Assembly: GCF_003003795.1 (NCBI RefSeq)
Contig: NZ_PVWK01000117.1
Span: forward strand, 1 to 64,000
Source of the DNA: Stenomitos frigidus ULC18
GTDB lineage: Bacteria; Cyanobacteriota; Cyanobacteriia; Leptolyngbyales; Leptolyngbyaceae
Direction of reading: 5' to 3'
Length of the DNA stretch: 64,000 nucleotides
Part shown: positions 35,730-45,216 of the stretch, one piece after another
How positions within the stretch are numbered: position 1 is the stretch's first letter
Layout of the letters: each line of letters starts with the position of its first letter
Notes under the pieces: model-generated
What the model was told of the DNA's origin: nothing
Databases searched by the model: none
The model's input: only the letters and a program-made list of their open reading frames with translations
Position numbers and translations under genes: made by a program

Positions 35730-36584
35730 TGCCGTTTTGGTGCCTTGGCCAGACTGTGTCGGGCGAGTTTGCAGCAACGATTGGTACTCCTTGCTACTGG
35801 CCCAGCGATCGATTTCGCGCGCACGTAAAACGGGTACGGGGTGGGTGAGTTGTGCGGTCATTGCCTGCTTCAACAGTTCGCCCAGTTGGTCATTGCTAAT
35901 GTCATCGTAGGCGCGTGCTTGAGTGAGGAAGGCCTCCAGATTCAATTGTCCCGACAGCGTTGGCGAACCGCCTGCTAGCTTCATCAACACCGAGCTGACC
36001 ACCTTGGAATCTTGCGTAGCAAGGAGAGCCGCTCGATCGCAGGTAAATTCGGCACAGCGCACCCATTCTAAAATTTGTGCCTGCAAGCTTTGCGCGATCG
36101 CGCCTCCCAGCGTGGGCAATTGCCCTGCCGCCAGCACCAACAGATTCGCCAGCGTCAGGTAGACACCATGTTCACACTTGAGATGCCCCAACTCATGGGC
36201 GATGACGGCCTGGATCTCTTCAGATGTGAGCAACTCCAGCAGTGAGGTATGCACCACAATAAAGGGCTGCTTGCCTCGCATCGCAAAGGTATACGCATTA
36301 GGAACCGGATGCTGCCGCACATACAACTGAGGCGGCTCCAAATCCAACACCTTGCAGGCATCCAGCAAAAGCTTGTGCAGATCAGGCAACTGCTGCTCAC
36401 CCACCAACACGCTAGAGGCAATATTTTCCAGGTAGAAAAACTGTTCCGCGATCGGCCCAAGCAAATTCCGAATCACCACATCCAAACCGGGCAACTGCTT
36501 CAGGTTTGCCGTTGCTTCAAAGTCTAGAGGGTGTCGAAAGTGATCGGCTCTTAAGCCAATGAGAGGCGTTTGGAGAAAAGACAT
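35709..36584 (-). CDS. M48-family zinc metalloprotease
   Basis: 291 residues from the ATG at 36584. Contains the zinc motif HELGH (130-134) and the downstream glutamate in RCAEFTCDRAALLA expected as third ligand. A hydrophobic pair follows the HELGH region (LANLLVLAAGQLPTLGGAIA), the membrane-embedded part in Ste24/HtpX-like enzymes, though shorter than HtpX. It belongs to the cyanobacterial/plastid group of small M48 peptidases involved in membrane protein quality control by homology. Its last codons form the 21-nt repeat shared with tRNA-Leu. Confidence 0.92.
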   Translation of the reverse strand: MSFLQTPLIGLRADHFRHPLDFEATANLKQLPGLDVVIRNLLGPIAEQFFYLENIASSVLVGEQQLPDLHKLLLDACKVLDLEPPQLYVRQHPVPNAYTFAMRGKQPFIVVHTSLLELLTSEEIQAVIAHELGHLKCEHGVYLTLANLLVLAAGQLPTLGGAIAQSLQAQILEWVRCAEFTCDRAALLATQDSKVVSSVLMKLAGGSPTLSGQLNLEAFLTQARAYDDISNDQLGELLKQAMTAQLTHPVPVLRAREIDRWASSKEYQSLLQTRPTQSGQGTKTAGGWRNW

Positions 36585-36700
36585 GCGGTGAGAAGACAAG
36601 GATGGGTTGAGGAGCCTGAGTCAGCGATCGTGCACTGCTCACCGACAGTATAACGAGAACCCCTGCTATCCTGCGTTGGTGTTCCCATCAATGATGTTTC

Positions 36701-36742
36701 AGCCCCTTAGCGGTTCTACCGCAGTCGAACCGCTAAGGGGCT
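36701..36742. repeat. Strong hairpin (16-bp arms)
   Basis: AGCCCCTTAGCGGTTC (36701-36716) and GAACCGCTAAGGGGCT (36727-36742) are perfect inverted repeats around a ten-base loop. No T-run follows on either strand. It lies between murA and the M48 gene and could stop murA transcription or be a repeat element. Confidence 0.75.
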
Positions 36743-36767
36743 GTGAAGAAATAACGCTATGGACTGT

Positions 36768-36842
36768 AGCGGTCAGCCATCAGCGGTCAGCGGTCAGCCA
36801 TTAGAGAAAAGCTGATAGCTGATAGCTGATAGCTGATAGCGA
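36768..36842. repeat. GCGGTCAGC / GCTGATA short tandem repeats
   Basis: Contains three near-copies of GCGGTCAGC (CGGTCAGCCATCAGCGGTCAG) followed by four tandem GCTGATA units (about 36812-36841). Members of the same family lie at 41077-41153, 50117-50140, 54437-54467 and 61647-61669. Confidence 0.8.
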
Positions 36843-36905
36843 AGCCAAACGTATGCAGTTATTTTTTTACAAGTCCTAAGAGGCTCTGTTCGACTGGGAA
36901 TGCAC

Positions 36906-38312
36906 TTAACTGGGTTCTGCCACCGGAACGGCGATCGTAGTTTCAGGTACGATCAACGGGCTTTCAAGGTGTTCTACAGACGGTAGCCGTTTCAGGTTAG
37001 CGCCAAGCTTTTGCAGCTTCAGCTCCAGGTTTTCATAGCCGCGATCAAGGTGCTGTAAACCCTGAATAACCGTTGTACCACGAGCGGCAAGTCCCGCCAG
37101 CACAAGAGCCGCCGAGGCGCGTAAATCAGTGGCGACGACAGGGGCACCAGAGAGCATCGGGACACCCCGGACGATCGCATGAGTGCCTTTGACGCGGATA
37201 TCTGCGCCCATGCGAGTGAGCTCTGCGACATGGCGGAGACGATTTTCAAACACGGTTTCGGTGATCACGCTGTCGCCATCGCTCAAGGTGAGTAGGGCCA
37301 TGAACGGAGCCTGCATATCAGTGGGAAACCCAGGATACGGCAGCGTTTCAATATCGGTTGCCAGATGGCGGTAGCCAGGCAAGATGCGGAGGCGGTTGGG
37401 CGCGTCTTCAATGACCTGCGCACCGATCGCGTGCAGCTTGGCAATCACTGCCGTTAAATGATCGGGAATGACAGGGGACAAGCTGATTTCAGAATGCGTA
37501 ATCGCACCAGCGATGAGAAAGGTGCCTGCTTCAACCCGATCGGGAATGATCGCATAATCGGTTGTATGCAAGCTGGGCACACCGACGATCGTAATCGTGT
37601 TCGTACCAGCACCGCGAATCTTGGCACCCATTGCCCGACAAAAGTTTGCCAGGTCAGCCACTTCTGGTTCCTGTGCCGCGTTTTCGATCGTGGTTTCGCC
37701 TTCTGCCAGCGTTGCCGCCATCATCAACGTTTCAGTCGCGCCAACGCTGGGATAGTCCAAATAAATTTTGGCCCCTTGCAGGCGTTTGTTTCTGCCGCGC
37801 AGGTGAGCATTCACAATGCCGTGATCAATTTGCACGTCTGCACCCATTGCCTGCAAGCCTCTGACATGCAGAGCAACTGGTCGAGCCCCGATCGCGCAGC
37901 CGCCTGGTAAAGGGATTTTCGCCACACCCAGACGAGCCAGCAGAGGGCCAATCACAAAAAAGCTGGCGCGAAGCTGACTCACCAACTCATAGGGTGCTTT
38001 CGACTGAGCAATATGAGAGGCATTGACTAATAAACTATCTCCCTGCCGTTCTAGTTTCACTCCTAACGCGGAGAGAATTTCGCCCATGCGGGTAACGTCC
38101 GCCAGAGCTGGCACGTTGCGGATGCGGCAATCTTGCGACGAACAAAGCAAGGCCCCGGCCATAATGACCAGTGCCGAATTTTTAGCACCGCTGATACCGA
38201 CGTGACCATGCAAAGAGGCGCCGCCCGAGACTTGCAGGACGGCTTTGTCTTCTTCCGATGAAGAATGAGTGTTGGAGAGGCTAGGCGAGAGAGTAATTGG
38301 TCTGTCCTCCAA
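36906..38312 (-). CDS. murA: UDP-N-acetylglucosamine 1-carboxyvinyltransferase
   Basis: 468 residues. Transfers enolpyruvate from PEP to UDP-GlcNAc, the first committed step of peptidoglycan synthesis. Key parts: [15 protein letters not shown] (the Lys that binds PEP), [10 protein letters not shown] with the catalytic loop Cys that fosfomycin modifies, and FPTDMQAPF. The N-terminal 25 residues are an extension beyond the family norm; the start is a TTG at 38312, since no Met is available before residue 50. A tRNA-Leu follows upstream on the other strand. Confidence 0.96.
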   Translation of the reverse strand: MEDRPITLSPSLSNTHSSSEEDKAVLQVSGGASLHGHVGISGAKNSALVIMAGALLCSSQDCRIRNVPALADVTRMGEILSALGVKLERQGDSLLVNASHIAQSKAPYELVSQLRASFFVIGPLLARLGVAKIPLPGGCAIGARPVALHVRGLQAMGADVQIDHGIVNAHLRGRNKRLQGAKIYLDYPSVGATETLMMAATLAEGETTIENAAQEPEVADLANFCRAMGAKIRGAGTNTITIVGVPSLHTTDYAIIPDRVEAGTFLIAGAITHSEISLSPVIPDHLTAVIAKLHAIGAQVIEDAPNRLRILPGYRHLATDIETLPYPGFPTDMQAPFMALLTLSDGDSVITETVFENRLRHVAELTRMGADIRVKGTHAIVRGVPMLSGAPVVATDLRASAALVLAGLAARGTTVIQGLQHLDRGYENLELKLQKLGANLKRLPSVEHLESPLIVPETTIAVPVAEPS

Positions 38313-38554
38313 TAAATACTGGGTTACGAGTCAACGTGAAGCGTCACTTTTGGAAGCCACCATTTCTAATGACTTAAAAAAACGAACATCGAAATTTTAC
38401 CGGAAAGATTCAAAATGTACAGTTTTTCGTCATCAGTGCGATCGCTCCGCTGGTTAAGGGCACCACAGAAGTATGCTCCATTTTTGCCCAAAAGTGATTG
38501 ACAGACGTCGCCGATTACTCCATGATTATGAATCGCGGCCTCGGCTGCGAATAA

Positions 38555-38638
38555 GCGGAACTGGCGGAATTGGTAGACGCGCTAGATTCAGGTTCTAGTG
38601 TTCGCAAGGACTTCCGGGTTCAAGTCCCGGGTTCCGCA
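38555..38638 (+). tRNA. tRNA-Leu(CAG)
   Basis: 84 nt. Acceptor stem GCGGAAC/GTTCCGC is perfect with A as discriminator; CCA is not encoded. Anticodon stem CTAGA/TCTAG encloses loop TTCAGGT, giving CAG (reads CUG). D-loop AATTGGTAGACGC, the long variable arm and the GGTTCAAGTCC T-arm are typical of tRNA-Leu. Confidence 0.97.
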
Positions 38639-38763
38639 TTGAGATCATGACAGATAATATGGGTCAACTCAGCAACCGAGGTATCACTTTAACTGCGTGT
38701 ATTCCTCAGCTTTACTTATCTTTGAACAGGATTTGTAATAAAACTTTAATGAGTCAATCTTAA

Positions 38764-39549
38764 GTGCTCACTAGTCTTCAGAACCCTCTGGTTAAACAGA
38801 TCCGAAAACTGCACCAGACCAAAGAACGGCGGGAGCAACAGCTTTTTTTGCTGGAAGGAACTCATCTCTTAGAAGCAGCACTGGCTGTTGATCGCCCATT
38901 AATAACCCTTTGCCATACGATTGCCTGGCAAACAAAATATCCCCTGCTATGGGAACATGCGCAGCAATTGGCAGAGCGGGTTGAATTAGTCAGCGCGGAC
39001 GTACTGCGCGCGATCGCCACGACGGTTGAGCCGGATGGGGTTGTGGCGACGATTGAACGCACCTCAACGCCTGCTCCAGCGTTTACCAGCTTTGGCTTAG
39101 TGCTGGAAACGGTTCAAGATCCTGGCAATTTAGGCACCATGATTCGCACCGCTGCCGCCGCGGGTGCCGATGGCTTATTGCTCAGTGCTGATAGCGTTGA
39201 CTTTGACCATCCTAAAGTGTTGCGGGCGTCGGCTGGTCAATGGTTCCAGCTGCCAATGGCGGCGAGTTTTGATCTGCAAACAGAACTTTCTCACTATCAG
39301 CAGCGGGGGATGCAGATTGTGGCAACCCTACCAACCGCAAACCTGACCTACTGGGAGGTTGATTTACGACAGCCGACACTGATTCTTATGGGCAATGAGG
39401 GTGGAGGCTTGTCTCCAGCACTGGCTGCAATTGCCGATCAGCAAGTAACGATTCCCCTGAACCCTGGCGTGGAGTCTTTAAATGTGGCGATCGCGGCCGC
39501 GCTGATGTTATACGAAGCGAAACGGCAAAGGATGAGGAGTGAGGAGTAA
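38764..39549 (+). CDS. TrmH/SpoU-family RNA 2'-O-methyltransferase
   Basis: 261 residues from a GTG start (LTSLQNPLVKQIRKLHQT). N-terminal substrate-binding part (1-90) resembles the L30e-like domain with FLLEGTHLLEAA. The SPOUT knot has motif 1 QDPGNLGTMIRTAAAAG, motif 2 LMGNEGGGLS and motif 3 IPLNPGVESLNVAIAAALMLYE, all three complete. This fits rRNA 2'-O-ribose methyltransferases of the RlmB/TsnR/YsgA group; the exact nucleotide cannot be read. AG-rich repeat DNA follows the stop. Confidence 0.92.
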   Translation: MLTSLQNPLVKQIRKLHQTKERREQQLFLLEGTHLLEAALAVDRPLITLCHTIAWQTKYPLLWEHAQQLAERVELVSADVLRAIATTVEPDGVVATIERTSTPAPAFTSFGLVLETVQDPGNLGTMIRTAAAAGADGLLLSADSVDFDHPKVLRASAGQWFQLPMAASFDLQTELSHYQQRGMQIVATLPTANLTYWEVDLRQPTLILMGNEGGGLSPALAAIADQQVTIPLNPGVESLNVAIAAALMLYEAKRQRMRSEE

Positions 39550-39556
39550 GGAGTGA

Positions 39557-39586
39557 GAAAGTTTTGAATTTTGAGTTTTGAGTTGC
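39557..39586. repeat. AACTCAAAA-type repeat (reverse orientation)
   Basis: GTTTTGAATTTTGAGTTTTG is the reverse complement of the repeat found at 28477-28541 and 53598-53656. Preceded by GAGGAGTGAGGAGTAAGGAG. Confidence 0.7.
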
Positions 39587-39596
39587 AAGAGAGGGC

Positions 39597-39700
39597 TAAG
39601 GAACAAGAATTTAATCACTCCGGCATTTCCCGTAGGGGCGGGCCGTGCGCCCCTACCTGCAAATAATTTGTCGATTTTATTTAATCCACGATTCTAAGGA
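39597..39700. repeat. Palindromic mobile repeat, copy A
   Basis: Begins TAAGGAACAAGAATTTAAT and ends ATTTAATCCACGATTCTAAGG; the centre, GTAGGGGCGGGCCGTGCGCC, is a palindrome with one or two mismatches. Same ends as the copies at 41202-41303, 41299-41402 and 50036-50070. About 104 bp, non-coding, likely a MITE moved by an IS not present here. Confidence 0.75.
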
Positions 39701-39768
39701 AAGAGGGTGAAGTTTTAGTTGATTCGGACTGCTGACTAATGGCCGTGGGTTCTGAGTGAATCCCCTCC

Positions 39769-40020
39769 CTACGCACCCCTCTCTTCTCCATCTTCCTGCC
39801 GCTTCTGAATAAATTGCTCAATATCAGCGACGGCCTGCTCAAGGCTATTAAGGTCAAACTGATCCTCAACGGATGCATTGGTAGAACTGGGGTTATTGTG
39901 TTCAGGAGCCATTGGCGATACAACCTCATCAGCGGGTTGAAGCGTCTCTTGCAACTGGTCGAGCGATTCTATGAATGCTCTGGCTGCTGCATACCGTAGG
40001 TTTTGCTGACGCTGATTCAT
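39769..40020 (-). CDS. Small conserved hypothetical protein
   Basis: 83 residues from the ATG at 40020: MNQRQQNLRYAAARAFIESL, then an acidic, disordered middle and a C-terminal helix LNSLEQAVADIEQFIQKRQE. Small proteins with this N-terminus are, from memory, widespread in cyanobacteria. No motif suggests a role. A start nine codons upstream is also possible. Confidence 0.65.
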   Translation of the reverse strand: MNQRQQNLRYAAARAFIESLDQLQETLQPADEVVSPMAPEHNNPSSTNASVEDQFDLNSLEQAVADIEQFIQKRQEDGEERGA

Positions 40021-40408
40021 AAGTGCTATTCCAAAATCAAGGATCAAAAGACCGGACTACTAGGCGAATGCCGTAGCGGGCTGTCCGTTTGAGCACACGA
40101 ACTTCGTTAGTACGTTGGGTGACGACAGTATGCATGATGGTAAGCGACCGCTAACAGTGCCTTTAAACGCTTTAGCTAAATGGTCGTCAGTATTTCAGCC
40201 TTAATATGCCCAATTTAAAGCCATGTTTTGCTAAGGACATAAATCGGCAACTATTACCATAGCGTCAAGGGCGCTTTTGAGCCAGCTGCAAGTAGTCAGT
40301 TTGACCAAACGGTCACGATCGACCACTACCTTTTCTCTTTAAGATGGGCGTGGAAAGATAGCCTGAGTAAACCACAAACCCCGATAGATGCATTGCAGGG
40401 CAAGTTCT
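40021..40408. other. Intergenic region without recognised features
   Basis: About 390 bases; no convincing ORF, RNA or hairpin. Promoter of the small hypothetical gene should lie near 40030-40150. Confidence 0.4.
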
Positions 40409-40894
40409 CTACTCCGCTATCTCACGTAAAATTTGTTCTACCAGCGCTGGTTCTGCCGATGAAACCAGCGTTGAAGGATAGACTGCTCGTCCCCATGTTG
40501 GGTGAAGCACGATGGAGCACCCGTGGCTGCAAGTAGTGCGATACCCTAAGGTCGCTTGCACAATCGCTACGTCATCTAACCGTAGCTTCCCAGGACGAGC
40601 CAGCAGCGGTAAGCCTGTCCGAGGATCAAAGATGGCTGCGGCGTAACCCAAACGGTTGATTTGAACAGCGATTGCATAGCCAAGCTTGAGAAACCGTCGC
40701 CGTAATTTATCTTTCTGCGCTTCGGCAATGGGCGATCGCTTCAACAAATCGCAGTCGCACGGCTGGAGCACAATGAGCATCGATCGTGCCGGACATGACC
40801 AATCTGGCAGCAGCTGATCCCGATGGTTACAAACGAACCGACTGGGCGGATGGACGGAGTATTGAGTTTGTGCTTGTTCGATGACTCCGTTCAC
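40409..40894 (-). CDS. MMADHC-like (methylmalonic aciduria type D) protein
   Basis: 161 residues including MQYSVHPPSR-like QYSVHPPSRFVCNHRDQLLP, LDDVAIVQATLGY, CSIVLHPTWGRAVYPSTLVSS. This is the pattern of cyanobacterial members of the family named for human MMADHC, which handles cobalamin trafficking in animals. The bacterial role is unknown. Two Cys (in SWSCP and QPCDCD) could bind metal or a thiol ligand. The host also makes cobalamin (cobS in this window), so a cobalamin link is plausible but unproven. Confidence 0.8.
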   Translation of the reverse strand: MNGVIEQAQTQYSVHPPSRFVCNHRDQLLPDWSCPARSMLIVLQPCDCDLLKRSPIAEAQKDKLRRRFLKLGYAIAVQINRLGYAAAIFDPRTGLPLLARPGKLRLDDVAIVQATLGYRTTCSHGCSIVLHPTWGRAVYPSTLVSSAEPALVEQILREIAE

Positions 40895-41201
40895 ACATAC
40901 TCCAGGTAAGCGCTTTTTCCATTCTACGCAGGAGTATGTGATGTAGAAGCATAGACTTTGGTGCTGTCCTCATTGCAACCTCGATCCCAAAGCAAAGCAG
41001 AGCTTGATTGCAGGGCCCTTGTGAGCAGAACTTTCCAGGGTGGCCATAACTCAAACGTAGGTGTTGTTAAGAGTCAGTGATCAGCGGTGTGTAAATTTGA
41101 CCGTTGACCCTTAATCATGAACCGCTGGGTGCTAACCGCTGACCGCTGACCGCTTCCCCTCCTTACCCAAACTATGAACTTATCTTTATACCCAATTCTT
41201 C
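40895..41201. other. Intergenic region with GGTCAGCGG repeats
   Basis: About 300 bases; 41077-41153 holds AACCGCTGACCGCTGACC-type repeats belonging to the GCGGTCAGC family. The rest has no recognised gene. Confidence 0.55.
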
Positions 41202-41303
41202 GGAACAAGAATTTAATAATCTCGGCATTTGCCGTAGGGGCGCACGGCCGTGCGCCCCTACGGCAAATAATTTTTTGGTTTTATTTAATTCACGATCCTT
41301 AGG
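41202..41303. repeat. Palindromic mobile repeat, copy B (40-nt perfect palindrome)
   Basis: Starts GGAACAAGAATTTAAT and ends ATTCACGATCCTTAGG. Positions 41228-41267 form a perfect 40-nt palindrome whose half is TTTGCCGTAGGGGCGCACGG. It shares its right end (41299-41303) with copy C, so the two stand in tandem. Confidence 0.85.
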
Positions 41304-41402
41304 AACGCAGATTTAATAAGGTGCAATTCTTTCTGTAGGGACGTTCCATGGAACGTCCCTACAGAAGGGAAATGGTTCAGATTAATTAATCCACGATCCT
41401 TG
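41299..41402. repeat. Palindromic mobile repeat, copy C (36-nt perfect palindrome)
   Basis: Starts TTAGGAACGCAGATTTAAT and ends TTAATCCACGATCCTTGG. Positions 41331-41366 form a perfect 36-nt palindrome with half TTCTGTAGGGACGTTCCA. The core sequence differs from copy B while the ends are alike, so the arms evolve together as base pairs. Confidence 0.85.
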
Positions 41403-41695
41403 GCGTCGTGAGCACAATTTGAGCGATCACAGCTGGTGCGTATTGAAAGCATCCGGATGCTGTTTTCTTAGTGGCGAAAGTTGGTGGTACCCGCATTGGT
41501 ACCCCTAAGAGACGCACTCACAAGACTTCGAGAGACCGCGTCTGTAATCGCCCGTAAACATTGATCTACGCAAACCTTGATCTAACTGATCGCCATCTTG
41601 TTTTGGCGGTCTAGCAGCAGTTAGGGCATGCACTTGCTCGCCAAATTTTGACCCTTTCGAATTTGACCCTTTCGAACCTTGATCGCGTGCCATCT

Positions 41696-42781
41696 ATGAA
41701 ATTTAAATACTTACTCCTACTTGCGTTTTCCGTATGGCTAGTTGGTGTCACTGCTTCCATAGCGGCTCCCATCCGAGCCGTCAGTCGGTTGACAACAGCG
41801 ACTCGATTCACGCCTGAAGCAGACACAGCACCAGACACCTACCGTAACTGTCAAACGAAAAGCCCAGCGGTGCTAACAGTTTATGCTGGCAATGAAACAG
41901 GCTCTGGTAGCATCGTGAGCCCAGAGGGATTGGTTATTACCAGCAACCATGTCATCAAGGATCGAGGTGGTCAGCCGATCATCGTTCGCACGGCTAATGG
42001 TGAACAATATCGAGGGCGCGTGATCAAAACCGATACCCACAATGATTTGGCGTTACTGCAATTAGAGGCCCAAAACCAGTTTCCAATTGTGCCGTTGGCA
42101 AGCACTAGTGATGTAGAAATTGGTCAGTCGGTCTGTGCGATCGGCAGTCCTTACGGTCGTCCTGGTGTTCTGAGTGAAGGTACGCTGAGCCTGGTCAGGA
42201 ACAATGGCGACTTACAGGCCAGTATTCGGCTCTATCCAGGCAATTCGGGTGGCCCTTTGCTCAACCCACAGGGTGAGATGATTGGTGTCAACAAAGCCAT
42301 TTTGGAGTCGCCATCGGGCAGAAACACAGGTATTAGCTTTGCTACCAATGTACAGGCGGTCAGGAATTTACTCGGCTCTTCTTTTGCTGCCAAGCCTCTT
42401 GCAGTTGCCCCGCTCGTTTCACCTTCGATCGCTGAATCTCCTGCAACAGAGTGGACGTGGACGGCTCCCGAAGCCCCCGCTCAGCAGCCAATACCGTCAC
42501 CGGATGTAGTCAAGCCGAGCGCTCCATCGACAAATCGTCCCGCAGCAGGCAGGCGTTTGGGCATGACGATCGATATCCGCAATTTGGTGGTGCAACGGGT
42601 GCAGCCAGGTTCAGCCGCTGCGGTCAGCGGGTTTCGGCCGGGCGATAAACTGCTGGCAATCAACGGCAACCGCATTGGCGGCTTTACTGCTTTGCAGTCA
42701 TTTCTCGATCGCCAACCTGACCAAGCGCTGTTCACGATCGCTCGTGGTCAGAACGTCGCTAGCGTTCAGGTGCGTTTCTAA
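41696..42781 (+). CDS. Trypsin-like S1C serine protease with PDZ domain (HtrA/DegQ type)
   Basis: 361 residues from the ATG at 41696. Signal peptide LLLLAFSVWLVGVTASIAAP. Triad: His in ITSNHVI, Asp in HNDLALL, Ser in GNSGGPLL. C-terminal PDZ domain about 280-361 (LGMTIDIRNLVVQRVQPGSAA, GDKLLAINGNRIGG). The linker (about 240-280) is Pro/Ala-rich. Predicted periplasmic quality-control protease. A duplicated TTTGACCCTTTCGAA lies just upstream (41648-41677). A broken paralogue is 500 bases downstream. Confidence 0.9.
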   Translation: MKFKYLLLLAFSVWLVGVTASIAAPIRAVSRLTTATRFTPEADTAPDTYRNCQTKSPAVLTVYAGNETGSGSIVSPEGLVITSNHVIKDRGGQPIIVRTANGEQYRGRVIKTDTHNDLALLQLEAQNQFPIVPLASTSDVEIGQSVCAIGSPYGRPGVLSEGTLSLVRNNGDLQASIRLYPGNSGGPLLNPQGEMIGVNKAILESPSGRNTGISFATNVQAVRNLLGSSFAAKPLAVAPLVSPSIAESPATEWTWTAPEAPAQQPIPSPDVVKPSAPSTNRPAAGRRLGMTIDIRNLVVQRVQPGSAAAVSGFRPGDKLLAINGNRIGGFTALQSFLDRQPDQALFTIARGQNVASVQVRF

Positions 42782-43293
42782 GTTGAACTGGAACCTCGGC
42801 TGCTGCTTCAGCGTCATGCCTGCAATAGCCCAGTCACAGGTGTCATCATTGTCCAGCTTATAGCATTCAACGTGTCTGGTTTACGGTATTGGACGTTGAA
42901 GCATCAGGGCAATTCAAGCTGGACAGACTGGGAAACACGATCGCCAGTGTGAGGCATGGCATGGCTAAATCTGGGACTGCTTTGTGAACCTGTATCCCTG
43001 CTGTAGGGGCTGATAGGCTGCAACAGACAAGAAACTCAAAACGCCCCTACGAAAGCCATCGAAGCTGCATCTAACGCAACGGCACTGCCATCCATCTTTT
43101 CTCATTAAGTATCTTTGCGTTTTGAAGCATCGCATGTTTTGCTTTGGAACGCTACGGTAACGATATGGATTGTGATGTCCTATAGCGGTCGCCAACGTAT
43201 TCAGGCTTTTGGGATGAAAGGGCTTGCAGGGAGTTGTCCCCATACACCGTCCTCACCCAGATGACGTTTGCTATAACTCTTGATTCAACCAAC
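42782..43293. other. Intergenic region between protease paralogues
   Basis: About 510 bases. CTGTAGGGGC (43000-43009) and GCCCCTAC (43043-43050) hint at another decayed palindromic repeat. No gene recognised; the frames on both strands show no known motif. Confidence 0.4.
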
Positions 43294-43605
43294 ATGAAAT
43301 TCAAGTCTTTACTGCTGTTTTTCACCCCCTCTGTGCTGCTTTATGGCTCTGCAGCCGTTGGTCTACCTTTGCCATCGATCGCTCAAGTAGCTGCAGGCAC
43401 GTCAGCAACGCCTGCCAATGCTTATCACAATTGTCAGCAAGCGGCAAATGCCGTTGTCACACTGTATTCGGGTTCAGAAATTGGCGCTGGCAGCATTGTT
43501 GATGCTGATGCCACTATTTTGACAGCGCTTCATGTCGTTAAAGAAGCGGTCAAGTGTCAAGTTGTCGAATGGTCATCGTTACCTGGGGCGTGCGATCGCA
43601 AATGA
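43294..43605 (+). pseudogene. Truncated S1C protease paralogue
   Basis: 103 residues: starts MKFKSLLLFF with a signal peptide like that of the upstream protease, then YHNCQQAANAVVTLYSGSEIGAGSIVDADA and TALHVVKEAV, which match YRNCQTKSPAVLTVYAGNET and TSNHVIKD. It breaks off after the catalytic His region and lacks the Asp and Ser. Bases up to 43745 show no continuing homology that I can follow. Probably a decayed tandem duplicate. Confidence 0.7.
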
Positions 43606-43832
43606 TGCGCGGCCCGACGCAGAGGGTTCCTAGACCGGCAAACTTAGTTGGCCGCTACAGAGTAAGGCGCTCACGGCCAACGCTTTGAGGTGACGCAAAT
43701 CCCAAGCATGGCAGTATTGACGCCTGTCAGGCAGCCAGGCGTTTGATGGGTCACGCGCTTTTTAGAAACTGGTTTAACATCCGCCAGCCTCTAAATCTGA
43801 TTATGCTGGAAGAGACGGGCAAAGGGATACGC

Positions 43833-44840
43833 ATGACTCAGCTGCCGGACAATCAACCCCCACAAACACAGACCGCACAGACAAACAGACACTCCTTACC
43901 AGCAGATGCAACTGCTGCGATTACCATTGCCGTCATTGGCGATGTTCACGATCGCTGGGATGCCGATGATGCGATCGCGCTCAACCACTTAGGCGTAGAT
44001 CTGGTGCTGCTAGTCGGCGATTTTGGTAACGAATCTGTCGAGGTCGTCCGGGCGATCGCAGCACTTGAAATCCCCAAAGCAGCCGTGCTGGGAAACCACG
44101 ATGCCTGGTACAGCGCGACCGAATGGGGCATCAAGAAATGTCCGTACGATCGCACAAAAGAAGACCGGGTACAGCAACAGCTTGATTTGCTCGGAGAAAC
44201 CCATGTCGGCTATGGCAAACTCGATTTCCCAGAGTTGAATCTGACTGTTGTAGGCAGTCGTCCCTTTAGTTGGGGCGGCTCAGAATGGAAGAACACAGAC
44301 GCGTTCTACCGATCGCGCTACGGCATCAACAGCTTTGCCGAATCCACCGAACGGATTGTTCAAGCCGCCAGCAGTAGCACGCTTGATACGGTCATTTTTC
44401 TGGGACACTGTGGCCCCAAAGGACTGGGAGATCGTGCTGAAGACACCTGCGGGAAAGATTGGAGTCCTCCAGGCGGTGATCATGGCGATCCTGACTTTGC
44501 TGATGCGATCGAAGCCACTCGGAAACTGGGCAAAACGGTTCCGCTCGTTGCCTTTGGGCACATGCACCATCAGTTGCGACACACCAGGCAGCACCAGCGC
44601 GTCCCCCTCGTTGCGACCAACGGCACGATTTATCTCAACGCTGCCAGCGTGCCCCGCATCGTGAAAACTGACACCAACTGCCTGCGTAACTTCTCATTGG
44701 TGTCACTCCAGGCTGGCTCTGTGGCTCAGGCGTCGATCGTCTGGCTTGACCAGGATATGACGCTGGTTTCAGAGACGGTGCTTTATCGTAATCAAGCGTT
44801 CTCCAGTCAGCCTCATCAGAGTTATGAAGCGATCGTGTAG
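43833..44840 (+). CDS. Metallophosphoesterase (TIGR04168-type)
   Basis: 335 residues from the ATG at 43833, preceded by AAAGGG; in-frame ATGs at 43746 and 43803 are alternatives. Calcineurin-like motifs: GDVHDRWD, LVGDFGNE, GNHDAW, GHCGPKG and GHMHHQL, giving both metal sites. This matches the cyanobacterial/plant family TIGR04168. Substrate unknown. It stands alone between a decayed protease gene and a cyclase gene. Confidence 0.9.
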   Translation: MTQLPDNQPPQTQTAQTNRHSLPADATAAITIAVIGDVHDRWDADDAIALNHLGVDLVLLVGDFGNESVEVVRAIAALEIPKAAVLGNHDAWYSATEWGIKKCPYDRTKEDRVQQQLDLLGETHVGYGKLDFPELNLTVVGSRPFSWGGSEWKNTDAFYRSRYGINSFAESTERIVQAASSSTLDTVIFLGHCGPKGLGDRAEDTCGKDWSPPGGDHGDPDFADAIEATRKLGKTVPLVAFGHMHHQLRHTRQHQRVPLVATNGTIYLNAASVPRIVKTDTNCLRNFSLVSLQAGSVAQASIVWLDQDMTLVSETVLYRNQAFSSQPHQSYEAIV

Positions 44841-45216
44841 TTCAGCGTTAATTGAACAGTGTTGTGTGTCAGTTTGGTCATGCGACGATCGCGCAATGGG
44901 AAAAAGGACATTTCAACCGTCTTCCAGGAATTTGATATTTAATTGCCAAGGCTCAAAGCAATGTCTGGAACATTGATGCCGCAACTGCTCAAGTAATCTT
45001 CGTGTGCACGTAAAGAAAAGTATTTTGAGAATTGCTCAGCATGTCGTCTCGCTTTTTATATTGTCAGGATATTGTGGAGAAGAGAGTGTATTGCCTTAGA
45101 AGAAGGTGGTGCATCCTCACAGATATCCAGGTGCATCGCTCAACTGCATGGAGTTTGAACGGAAAGCGGTTAGAGATTAAAAGGCTTAGGGCTTCTTAGC
45201 TAGATGCCTAGCAGTC
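44841..45216. other. Intergenic region without recognised features
   Basis: About 375 bases. A short open stretch reads IAQWEKGHFNRLPGI, a stop, then YLIAKAQSNVWNIDAATAQV; it could be a relic of a gene, but I cannot name it. Confidence 0.3.

Noticed and set aside
35695-35735. A second tRNA gene near the M48 gene
   Set aside because: Only the first 22 nt resemble a tRNA; no anticodon arm, T-arm or 3' acceptor strand follows.
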